Source: Methanolinea sp. (GTDB taxonomy: Archaea > Halobacteriota > Methanomicrobia > Methanomicrobiales > Methanospirillaceae). From it: a stretch of DNA of 52,134 bases. A program made the translations under genes and the position numbers. Shown here in pieces: positions 44,902-52,134 of this stretch (position 1 is the first letter of the stretch; every line of letters begins with the position of its first letter). The stretch is from NCBI GenBank assembly GCA_018262855.1, contig JADFDO010000014.1, positions 1-52,134 of the forward strand, written 5' to 3'. The notes below the pieces were generated by a model. That model was not told where the DNA came from, ran no database searches, and worked only from the letters and a program-made list of their open reading frames with translations.

Positions 44902-45108
44902 GTCTCTCAACGAAACAGGGGAGACCTTTTCATCCCCACCCCCACTTTTTACACGACAGAGGAGGTCGCCGACCTGCTCAAGTTGCACGTAAAGACGATC
45001 CTCGAGATGATCAAATCAAAGCGCCTGCAGGCGGTCAAGGTCTGCCAGGAATACCGGATCACCGATGACCAGATCCGGCAATACATCGAGGAGAATAAGA
45101 CAACGTGA
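44902..45108 (+). pseudogene. Excisionase-type HTH reading frame without a start codon (left copy)
   Basis: From about 44947 the frame reads FYTTEEVADLLKLHVKTI, LEMIKSKRLQAVKVCQEYRI, TDDQIRQYIEENKTT and stops with TGA at 45106. This is a complete MerR/excisionase-like DNA-binding domain (HTH_17 type). Between the preceding in-frame stop (44899-44901) and the domain there is no ATG, GTG or TTG, so it looks 5'-truncated. Use of a rare start is possible. A near-identical domain on the opposite strand ends at 51984. Confidence 0.75.
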
Positions 45109-45275
45109 CCGGAGTTACCCGGCATAAACCAGTCACATCACTGGCCCGAAGGGCATCCTTCATGATCACTGCCTTTCCCTTGGGAGAGGAGGAGGCCGTC
45201 CCATCGGGGCGAGGAGCGAAGGGGGTAGCAGTGCCCCCCTGGAAGCGACGAGAGGCCGGGAGAGTGGATACCTCG
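45109..45275. repeat. Diverged element behind the left HTH copy
   Basis: ATGATCACTGCC...GGGAGAGGAGGAGG (about 45161-45192) and the following purine-rich stretch with GGGGGTA...CCCCC and CGGGAGAGTGG match, with many changes, the reverse complement of about 51540-51665. That second copy lies downstream of the right HTH copy. A 40-codon frame across it is not conserved, so I do not call a gene. Confidence 0.6.
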
Positions 45276-46325
45276 CTACAATAGATGTTTCTGGAAAAAT
45301 CCAATCTGGTCCTGCACACTACCTTCAAATCCGCTACCAGTATAGATATCGAAGTGACCGATAGGATAGTGTTTCACTTCTGCAAGAGTCCCAAGGATCT
45401 TTGCAGTCTCTTCAAGCGATGTAAGAGAGACCAGAGTATCATGATCACAAATCTGGAGAAGGACCGGGCACTGGATATGGCGTGCATATTTGATCGGCCG
45501 GTATTTATCACCCCGGATAATGATGCGGGCGCAGGCTTCGTTCACATAACCTTCCGGCATGAGCCTTCTGAAGGCATCATACGCATCTGGGGTATTCATA
45601 AGGGCAACCGTTCCCGGTTTTCCCACAATGGGAACCTTATGGGGTGATAAACCCAACCAGGAGCGAATAAGATCCCGCTGGCCATGCATAACCATGCGGA
45701 GTGAATGAACAATTCCCATTTGTTTGAACGACTCCAGGGCAAATGCTTCACCGTCCATACCAGGACACTGGGCGGAAACACATCTTACATCCGGATCATG
45801 AGCTGCTGTTACAATCACATGGCCTCCACTGAGAGAAGTTCCCCAGAGGGCGATCCGTGCTGGATCTATCTCCATGAGTCCACGGACATAATTAAGAGCA
45901 GCAGACCAGTCTTCCAACTGCGAGGGAATCCAAATCAGATGTCTCGGTGTTCCTTCGCTCTCCCCAAAATACCGGTAATCGAATACGAAAACTGCAAAAC
46001 CAGCTTTTTGGAAACGGATAGCATAAGGCTCCAATCCGGCATCCTTTGTACCGCCCAGTCCATGGCCCATGATGATGCAGGGGAATGGACCGGGGCGTTG
46101 TTCCGGGAGATACAGCCAGGCACTGAGAGCTGTCCCGTTGACAAAGAATTGTTCATCTTTCCGGCCTGATGACGACGTTATGGGCTCTTCGCTTAAAAAT
46201 TCTGGCGCTTTCTCAAGAGTCTGAGGAGGGACCTCAAAACCGGGGAGAAGTGCAACCAGAAGGAGTTCGATTACGAACAATCCGATGAGAATACCAATCG
46301 CATAGACGATCCATATGAGTATCAT
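45276..46325 (-). CDS. Membrane-anchored alpha/beta hydrolase
   Basis: The 349-residue protein has an N-terminal membrane helix (LIWIVYAIGILIGLFVIELL) and an alpha/beta-hydrolase domain. The oxyanion-hole region is CIIMGHGLGGTKDAGLEPYA and the nucleophile elbow is WGTSLSGGH. An acid candidate is ICDHDTLVS and the catalytic His lies in HYPIGHFDIY. This resembles dienelactone-hydrolase/peptidase S9-like esterases; the substrate is unknown. The catalytic domain probably lies outside the membrane. A small zinc-ribbon frame overlaps its ATG by 4 nt. Confidence 0.88.
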   Translation of the reverse strand: MILIWIVYAIGILIGLFVIELLLVALLPGFEVPPQTLEKAPEFLSEEPITSSSGRKDEQFFVNGTALSAWLYLPEQRPGPFPCIIMGHGLGGTKDAGLEPYAIRFQKAGFAVFVFDYRYFGESEGTPRHLIWIPSQLEDWSAALNYVRGLMEIDPARIALWGTSLSGGHVIVTAAHDPDVRCVSAQCPGMDGEAFALESFKQMGIVHSLRMVMHGQRDLIRSWLGLSPHKVPIVGKPGTVALMNTPDAYDAFRRLMPEGYVNEACARIIIRGDKYRPIKYARHIQCPVLLQICDHDTLVSLTSLEETAKILGTLAEVKHYPIGHFDIYTGSGFEGSVQDQIGFFQKHLL

Positions 46326-46540
46326 TTCAGTTCCGTTCTCATCCTAGCATACCTTTGGTGAGAATAAAAGGTTCTCGGAGGGTCTGCTACCAGCGGCATC
46401 TGTCGCTCTCTTGACGAGGATACAGGAAAGGCAGCTTGGCAAAGGTGATAGTGACACTCCCACATCCTGATGTCATTCATAGGAGCTGTCAATAATGAAC
46501 CACAGCTCGGACATCTGACCATAGGTGGATCGGCACTCAT
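46322..46540 (-). CDS. Small putative zinc-ribbon protein coupled to the hydrolase
   Basis: A possible 72-residue protein with MVRCPSCGSLL and MWECHYHLC, i.e. CxxC followed by C-x3-C/His, like a degenerate zinc ribbon. The stop overlaps the hydrolase ATG (ATGA), which argues for real coupled translation. The frame continues upstream to 46639 with low-complexity Leu/Ser residues that I do not trust. No homologue is recognised. Confidence 0.45.
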   Translation of the reverse strand: MSADPPMVRCPSCGSLLTAPMNDIRMWECHYHLCQAAFPVSSSRERQMPLVADPPRTFYSHQRYARMRTELK

Positions 46541-47006
46541 ACCTCGGCGTTCCATTTTCAGAATCAACAGGCTCAGCCACAGGGAGAGTGAAAGTGAAAG
46601 GGGCCATAGCGGCCCGAGCAACCGCAGGGAGTGAGTCACTCAGCGTCACTCCGTTCTGGTGAGCAGCGACGAGCATGATGCGAAGCATGATGCGAGGAGC
46701 GGGAGGATGCAGTCGCCGGGAAGTAGGGAACAGACGAAACCGGGGGCGTCATCGGGACCAGGACCCGGAAGAGAAAACCAGGGGCATGATGCGAGAGTAG
46801 CGGAGTAGAGGAGAGAACACCGGACGAACGGAGGAGCGGAACGACGATCGAAGCGAGCATGTTGCCCCGTTATCGTGTGCCATATGGTGAATGATCACCT
46901 GTCTACTGCGATGGGATTTTTTTTAGAGGGAAGAAGATAGAAAGAGGGTTGGTGGCTTCTGAAGAGAGCCCATACTTTTATATCGCCTCTTCAATGAATC
47001 TGGTAT
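46541..47006. other. Purine-rich gene-free stretch with GCGA/ATGATGCGA motifs
   Basis: About 46660-46865 is strongly purine-biased on the plus strand and full of GCGA, GAGCG and CATGATGCGA words in irregular order. Similar bias occurs at 45180-45265 and 51700-51870. No coding frame or clean period is visible. The kinase promoter lies at its right end. Confidence 0.6.
46975..46984 (+). promoter_or_regulatory. TATA box of the hybrid kinase gene
   Basis: CTTTTATATC is centred about 27 nt before ATG 47007. There is no Shine-Dalgarno sequence, so a leaderless transcript is likely. Confidence 0.55.
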
Positions 47007-49097
47007 ATGTTCAATGTTCTGGTTGTCGATGATGATGATCAATTCCTTTCACTATTTCGTCAGAAAGCAGCCAGCTGGACAGGCGTGAAGATCGACACTG
47101 CTACGTCAATGAAAGAAGCAGAAGAATTTCTCAAGAACACTCCCTGCGATATGGTTATTTCTGAATATTCGCTGGGTGAGAAAAACGGCATCGACCTGCT
47201 GCGATATATTCGTTCACGCCATGGTGAAATCCCTTTCATCCTGCTCACCAGCAATAGTGATGGTGAAATTGCTGCCGAAGCATCACGTTTTGGGATAAGT
47301 GCGTATTTTATAAAAAAGGCGGATTTGACATCACTCTTCTCGGAGATCTATGGAAAAATCCGGGAAGAGATGAGAAAAAAGGAATTCGTTGAGAACCTCA
47401 GGGAACGGGAGTCCCGGTGCCGTACTATCCTCGAATCGCAACCGGGTCTCATCTGCCGTTTTGGGCCTGACCTCATTCTGACCTTTGTGAACCGTGCATT
47501 CACCCAACTCATGGAAACATCGCCAGAAAACCTCATTGGTACGTGTATCACGGATTATATCCAGCCTGAAGATCGCAATACCTTTTCAGACGCAATCAAG
47601 GCACTTTCTCCTGTCAGTCATTCAGCGATGCTTGATCTGAAGATTCATTCACCTTACAGCAATCCTGAAAGAAATCACCTGATCGCGTGGACATTCACCG
47701 CTGCATTCAGTGAAGGGCACACCCCTGCTCTCATCCAGGGAACAGGAATGGATGTTTCCAGGGAAAGGGAACATGTGGATGAGCAGGCACGACAGCTGGA
47801 AAATCTGGCTTTTCTCTCGCGAACCGCAATGGAGTTCGTGGATATGGAGGAATCGGACGATATTTTCCGGTTTATTGCCGAGAAAGTCTATTCCCTCCTC
47901 CCGCATTCCGCGGTTGTTGTAACGACACATGATTCGGTTGCAAAAACATTCACCATAAGGACCTTGGTGGGGGATGATGATATCCTCTCGGCTATCAGGT
48001 ATTGGCTCGGCAGGGACCTCGAAGGCCTTGTGCTTCGCTCTGACCAGTATACCTTCCCAAAAATTGGGCTTACAAAAAAAGGATTTATCGAAGGACCATC
48101 GCTTTATCATCTTTTTATCTTCATGTTTCCGGAAGAGGCATGTAAACGCATCGAAGAAAGCTGTTCTCTCGGGAAAATATATTTGATAGGCTGTTCCAGT
48201 AAGGGAGAACTTTTTGGTCATGTTACATTTGCACTACGAAAAGGCGATACAGTCAGGAACCCCGAACTCATTGAAGCCTTCGTGAACCAGGCATCGGTTG
48301 CGCTTCTCCGGTGGAAGGCCCGGAAGGCAGCCGAAGAAGAGATCACAAAGGTTCATGCAGGCCTTGAACAGGTTGTTGCCGAGAGGACTGCCGCACTCCA
48401 GGCAGCGAACAGGAATCTTGAATCATTTTCCTACTCTGTATCCCATGATCTCCGTACTCCGCTCCGGTCGATCGAAGGATTTTCAAGCATTCTTCAGAAA
48501 GAACACGGGAAGGATCTGTCACCGGACGGGACACAGATGATCGAAAAGATCCGGCAGAACACCCTCCGGATGGCGGATCTCATCGACGCAATCCTTGAAT
48601 TCTCACGGGCGGGACGGAAAGAACTCCAGCGGGAGCGGATTGATGTACAGACCATGGCTCGTGAAGTCCTTGATGAACTGGCCGCTTCCCGGCCGGAACA
48701 GCAGATTGATATCGTAATCGGCGATCTCCCCCCCTGTATGGCAGATCCCATATTGATGCATCAGGTGCTGCAGAACCTTCTCTCTAATGCTCTCAAGTTC
48801 TCCCGATGCAGGGATACATCCAAAATCGAGGTCGGCTCATATGACAATGGTGGTCGAACGGTGTATTTCGTCCGGGATAACGGTATCGGGGTTGACATGA
48901 AGTATGCAGACCGGCTTTTTCACGTGTTCGAACAGTTGCACGACGATAAAAAATATGAAGGGACAGGAATAGGCCTAGCCATCGTCGATAATATTATCCG
49001 GCGGCATGGGGGAAAGGTCTGGATAGAGTCAGAGATTGATAAGGGATTTTCGTGCTATTTTACCACCGGTGGAGGAAATGAATCCGTGAATTATTGA
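47007..49097 (+). CDS. Hybrid receiver-PAS-GAF-type histidine kinase
   Basis: The 696-residue cytoplasmic sensor kinase begins with a receiver domain (1-120) whose acidic pocket is D9-D12. The phospho-acceptor position reads ISEYSL, with Glu53 in place of Asp. A PAS domain (about 140-250, GLICRFGPDLILTFVNRAFT) and a GAF-like segment (about 265-440) follow. A coiled coil leads to the kinase: H480 in SVSHDLRTPLRS, N box NLLSNALKFS, G1 DNGIGVDM and G2 GTGIGLAIV. No membrane segment and no partner regulator lie nearby. GC content is visibly lower than in the core genes. Confidence 0.93.
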   Translation: MFNVLVVDDDDQFLSLFRQKAASWTGVKIDTATSMKEAEEFLKNTPCDMVISEYSLGEKNGIDLLRYIRSRHGEIPFILLTSNSDGEIAAEASRFGISAYFIKKADLTSLFSEIYGKIREEMRKKEFVENLRERESRCRTILESQPGLICRFGPDLILTFVNRAFTQLMETSPENLIGTCITDYIQPEDRNTFSDAIKALSPVSHSAMLDLKIHSPYSNPERNHLIAWTFTAAFSEGHTPALIQGTGMDVSREREHVDEQARQLENLAFLSRTAMEFVDMEESDDIFRFIAEKVYSLLPHSAVVVTTHDSVAKTFTIRTLVGDDDILSAIRYWLGRDLEGLVLRSDQYTFPKIGLTKKGFIEGPSLYHLFIFMFPEEACKRIEESCSLGKIYLIGCSSKGELFGHVTFALRKGDTVRNPELIEAFVNQASVALLRWKARKAAEEEITKVHAGLEQVVAERTAALQAANRNLESFSYSVSHDLRTPLRSIEGFSSILQKEHGKDLSPDGTQMIEKIRQNTLRMADLIDAILEFSRAGRKELQRERIDVQTMAREVLDELAASRPEQQIDIVIGDLPPCMADPILMHQVLQNLLSNALKFSRCRDTSKIEVGSYDNGGRTVYFVRDNGIGVDMKYADRLFHVFEQLHDDKKYEGTGIGLAIVDNIIRRHGGKVWIESEIDKGFSCYFTTGGGNESVNY

Positions 49098-49205
49098 AAA
49101 GTGAAGGAGTGTCATTGTTTATGGCGGGGTTGGGGATAGGGGTCGGTCGCAGGGGCGATGAAATGCGCGAGAAAGAAAAGAACGGTATAGAACCTCACGT
49201 TTAGA

Positions 49206-49278
49206 TACCCCCGGGCGGATTCGAACCGCCGTCGCCGGATCCAAAGTCCTGCATGATTGACCGCTACACTACGGGGGT
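49206..49278 (-). tRNA. tRNA-Gln (anticodon TTG)
   Basis: The 73-nt cloverleaf on the minus strand has acceptor stem ACCCCCG/CGGGGGT with discriminator A. The T arm is GGCGG/CCGCC with loop TTCGAAT. The anticodon loop CTTTGGA (anticodon TTG) sits on stem CAGGA/TCCGG. That stem has an A-G mismatch at its second pair (28:42). CCA is not encoded. Confidence 0.92.
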
Positions 49279-49464
49279 GGGTAATGACTTGCTCTAATAC
49301 ACTGAACAAAATTCTACCAAAATTTTTGTTCTCATAACAATGAGCGCGTGAAATATTTAATTCAATTTCAGAGGCAATTCTAAAAGAGCTCCCACACTCC
49401 CCAGCCCTTGTCGCTTCCATGGGGGATTACTACTAACCTTTTCACTCCTCGCTATAATTACGAT
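49279..49464. other. A/T-rich upstream region of tRNA-Gln
   Basis: There is no gene here. The minus-strand promoter of tRNA-Gln probably lies here; A/T-rich words such as AATATTTAATTC occur at about 49349-49360. Composition is lower in GC than in the core genes. Confidence 0.5.
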
Positions 49465-49998
49465 TCAAAAAAATTTTCCCATCAATACCAGGTCTGAATA
49501 TTCCCCGTTATTGAAAAATGCCTTCTTTTTTATCCCTTCCTGCAAATATCCCAACCTCTCATACAATCGGATTGCCCTGGAATTCATACTGGTTACCAGG
49601 CATTCCATTTTTGTATACCCACGATCCTTTGCCTCTCTTTCAAGAAAGAGAATAGCCTCTCTCCCAATTCCCATTCCCCAGTATGCTGGTTCCAGGTAAA
49701 GAAAGAAGGTCGCTACGTGGGAGATCTTGGTGCCGGGTGGTTGAACATAGAATCCGGCCCCTCCAACAATCCGGGTATTCATATGAATGCCCCAGAGTGA
49801 CACGATGCCGCTTTGCATATAGTTCCACATGGCCCGGGTTGTTTCCATAGAGATCGGCGGAATAGTCTCAAAATTATCAGCAATTTCAGGCGTATTGCAT
49901 AATTCGTTTATTCTTCCAAGTTCCGACTCCTGCACCGGGTAAAACCTGACAGAAGAGGATGATTCCTTCAAATCCACGGGAAGAATTGAGAACTTCAT
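49465..49998 (-). CDS. GNAT family N-acetyltransferase
   Basis: The 177-residue acetyltransferase is of the RimJ/RimL-like GNAT type. The acetyl-CoA-binding motif is YWGMGIGREAILFLEREAKD, followed by MECLVTSMNSRAIRLYERLG and YLQEGIKKKAFFNNG. The acceptor substrate is unknown. The ATG overlaps the upstream hypothetical gene stop as ATGA, so the two are co-translated. The region is A/T-richer than average for the window. Confidence 0.9.
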   Translation of the reverse strand: MKFSILPVDLKESSSSVRFYPVQESELGRINELCNTPEIADNFETIPPISMETTRAMWNYMQSGIVSLWGIHMNTRIVGGAGFYVQPPGTKISHVATFFLYLEPAYWGMGIGREAILFLEREAKDRGYTKMECLVTSMNSRAIRLYERLGYLQEGIKKKAFFNNGEYSDLVLMGKFF

Positions 49999-50369
49999 CG
50001 AATAATAATTATTGTTCCTTCATTCCGGCTCACTTTAATCCCAGGTTCTCTGCCATGGAACCGCTCACCACCATTGATGCTGACCTGGAACCAATCACGA
50101 GGTATGATGTATCCTGAAAAGCAGAGCACGAAGATGGGATAATGCACATATTTTTTGAAAAGAGTATGGTGCAACTCCACCAGGCACAATCTTTTGAAAA
50201 AATCTATGATCAGATCACCTCTATCCATCAAATCCACGAAGGGATCTTGTATACCGAAAATAACGAGGGAAACTTCTCTTTTTGTAAAAGTTGAGGGGAA
50301 AAGGATTGGAATCGCCTCTTTGTATAGCTGGCGCGAGAAACTCTGTCGCCTGGTAACTGGCTCTCGCAA
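49995..50369 (-). CDS. Hypothetical protein coupled to the GNAT gene
   Basis: This is an open frame of up to 124 residues that I do not recognise. Its second half (VHYPIFVLCFSGYIIPRDWF, QVSINGGERFHGREPGIKVS) looks like folded protein, and the stop overlaps the GNAT ATG (ATGA). Internal Met48 (50228) would give 77 residues. Low-GC codon use matches the GNAT gene. It may be a genuine partner or a remnant of a longer gene. Confidence 0.5.
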   Translation of the reverse strand: MREPVTRRQSFSRQLYKEAIPILFPSTFTKREVSLVIFGIQDPFVDLMDRGDLIIDFFKRLCLVELHHTLFKKYVHYPIFVLCFSGYIIPRDWFQVSINGGERFHGREPGIKVSRNEGTIIIIR

Positions 50370-50450
50370 CGCTAGGCCTCGAGCCTGACAAAAGACCTCA
50401 CTGGCACATTGACAAAACTACTACACGAATCTTTTCCTGTATTCCATGCA

Positions 50451-51224
<774 letters not shown>

Positions 51225-51237
51225 AATCACTCTTCTT

Positions 51238-51429
51238 TTACGACTGGTGCCCGGTATTTCTGAGTCCCCCGGCGAGAAGGTCTGCCGCACACCCTTCCCT
51301 GTCTTCCGGATTATAAAATTCCCGATCCAGGATATGGAAAAATGTACTGGAGCAGGTCCCACATTTCCGAAAGACTTTCTTTGTGTCAGAAAAGTCTGTA
51401 TTTACTATAGGATGCTTTTGCTCTGTCAT
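51238..51429 (-). pseudogene. Truncated N-terminal remnant of a C_GCAxxG_C_C-type protein
   Basis: The 63-codon frame starts MTEQKHPIVNTDF and includes KVFRKCGTCSSTFFHILDRE and NPEDREGCAADLLAGGLRNT, then stops after GHQS. From memory, methanogen proteins of the C_GCAxxG_C_C family begin this way but continue with a QCGMLWG-like segment and about 200 more residues. The frame ends 13 nt before the CPBP start. I infer a truncated gene; the family match needs confirmation. Confidence 0.5.
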
Positions 51430-51983
51430 TTGCTGTAAGTATCGAATCACATTAGAACAAGGTTTCGCTTCACTCCAGCGATATGATTTGCGAATCCAGA
51501 CCGTGGGTGTTCTATTGACGCGCAGTGACTTGCTTCGATCAGGCCGCTGTGGCCACCCACTCCCCCGCCCTCGTGTCGCCCCGGGGGATAGGCGAGTATC
51601 CCCCTCTTTCCACGGCCTTCGGCACGAGCTCCTCCTCTCCCCAGGGGGAGAGGCAGTGATCATGATATCCCCCCTTCGGGGCAGGGAGTGTACCCAACAG
51701 CAGCGAGGAAGCACCCGGTTACCGAGCAAAGCGAGGTCGCGGTGCTGACGAGCGTCAGAGGAACCCGAAGTAGGAAGTGGGCGGGAGAGGGCCTCATCGG
51801 AACGAGCGGGAGCGAGTCGTGGAGGCCCTGGCGGGTGGCGGGTGGCGGGTCAGCATGAGAAGAGCGATGTTCCACCGCACCCGTTCAAAAGTGTGATGAC
51901 CCAGGCCACCCTATCAGTGATCGACCGGGCCGGCCGGCGCTTGATCAGCTATTGCACATGGTGGTTCGGCGCTGGGATCCCCG
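51430..51983. other. Gene-free region with diverged repeat element and purine-rich tract
   Basis: The reverse complement of about 51540-51665 is related to 45109-45275 (ATGATCACTGCC and GGGGAGAGGAGGAG landmarks). From about 51700 to 51870 the sequence is purine-rich, with GAGCGAG-like words and a GGCGGGT triplication near 51832-51850. Frames here have no recognisable family. Confidence 0.55.
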
Positions 51984-52134
51984 GTCACGTCTTATTCTCT
52001 TCGACGTATTGCCGGATCTGGTCCTCAGTGATCCGGTACTCCTTGCCGACCCGGACCGCCTGCAGGCGCTTGTCCTTGATCATCTCCCGCACGGTCTTTG
52101 CGCTGATCTTCAGCAGCTCGGCCACTTCCTCTGT
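51984..52134 (-). CDS. Excisionase-type HTH protein (right copy, N-terminus beyond the window)
   Basis: The minus strand is open from the window edge: TEEVAELLKISAKTVREMIK, then DKRLQAVRVGKEYRITEDQI, then RQYVEENKT and a TGA at 51986-51984. This is a MerR/excisionase-like helix-turn-helix domain, very close to the start-less left copy at 44.95-45.11 kb but in opposite orientation. Such domains act in phage or plasmid excision or as small regulators. Whether this copy has a start codon cannot be seen. Confidence 0.82.

Noticed and set aside
45162-45284. A 40-codon frame beginning MITAFPLGEEEAV
   Set aside because: The related sequence at 51.6 kb starts similarly (MITASPPGE) but shifts frame at once, so protein-level conservation is absent.

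Overview
This window is archaeal chromosome from a GC-rich methanogenic euryarchaeon, most likely a member of the Methanomicrobiales. The lipid genes are archaeal: sn-glycerol-1-phosphate dehydrogenase and a geranylgeranyl reductase with its ferredoxin. So are the replication and translation genes: PriS, GINS, L44e, S27e, aIF2-alpha, Nop10, Elp3, LSm and Cdc48. A YcaO-TfuA pair, which in methanogens thioamidates a glycine of methyl-coenzyme M reductase, points to a methanogen. Order-level placement rests on remembered similarity of gene content and was not tested by search.

Layout. 1-3.5 kb: divergent DUF63/egsA pair, UPF0179, ADP-ribosylglycohydrolase, UPF0058. 3.5-10.1 kb: a tightly overlapping plus-strand information-processing cluster (elp3-priS-GINS-L44e-S27e-aIF2a-Nop10-PAC2-EndoQ-like). 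10.2-16.3 kb: ferredoxin-GGR, TrkA, RNase HII, site-2 protease, YcaO-TfuA. 16.4-17.0 kb: a gene-free array of 123-nt repeat elements. 17.1-21.7 kb: receiver protein plus Roadblock, tRNA-Pro with a DUF89 gene directly behind it, YIP1, NfeD plus SPFH. 21.9-27.8 kb: a minus-strand block (DUF7123 and partner, S1-OB-DHH protein, RNase Z, TIM-barrel protein, UPF0200 kinase, NrdG-like activase). 28.2-37.9 kb: thiC, a CMD protein, LSm-HTH, FBP aldolase/phosphatase, cdc48-hsp20, serS, MTHFS. 38.1-44.9 kb: a second YIP1 protein, a secretory/Gly-rich/winged-helix regulator with a small secreted neighbour, a DUF6125 protein and a nine-domain secreted Ig-like protein. 44.9-52.1 kb: an accessory-looking region with an alpha/beta hydrolase, a hybrid receiver-kinase, tRNA-Gln, a GNAT enzyme, a CPBP protease and a gene remnant. 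Inverted copies of a small excisionase-type HTH reading frame bracket it.

The least ordinary content lies between genes. (1) 123-nt units with CTATCGC/GCGATAG ends. (2) REP-like hairpins whose flanks are conserved while both stem arms change together. (3) Five dispersed ATGAA(A/C)AT(G/C)G hairpins at gene 3' ends. (4) Two tandem arrays that grow out of the 3' ends of rnz and the MTHFS gene and copy their stop codons. (5) A structured repeat of about 137 nt in inverted orientation at 30.4 and 40.9 kb. I see no complete CRISPR array, insertion sequence or prophage. No single locus is demonstrably a new biological system. The strongest candidates are the 123-nt element array, the secretory-signal winged-helix regulator with its small secreted neighbour, and the HTH-bracketed region at the right end.
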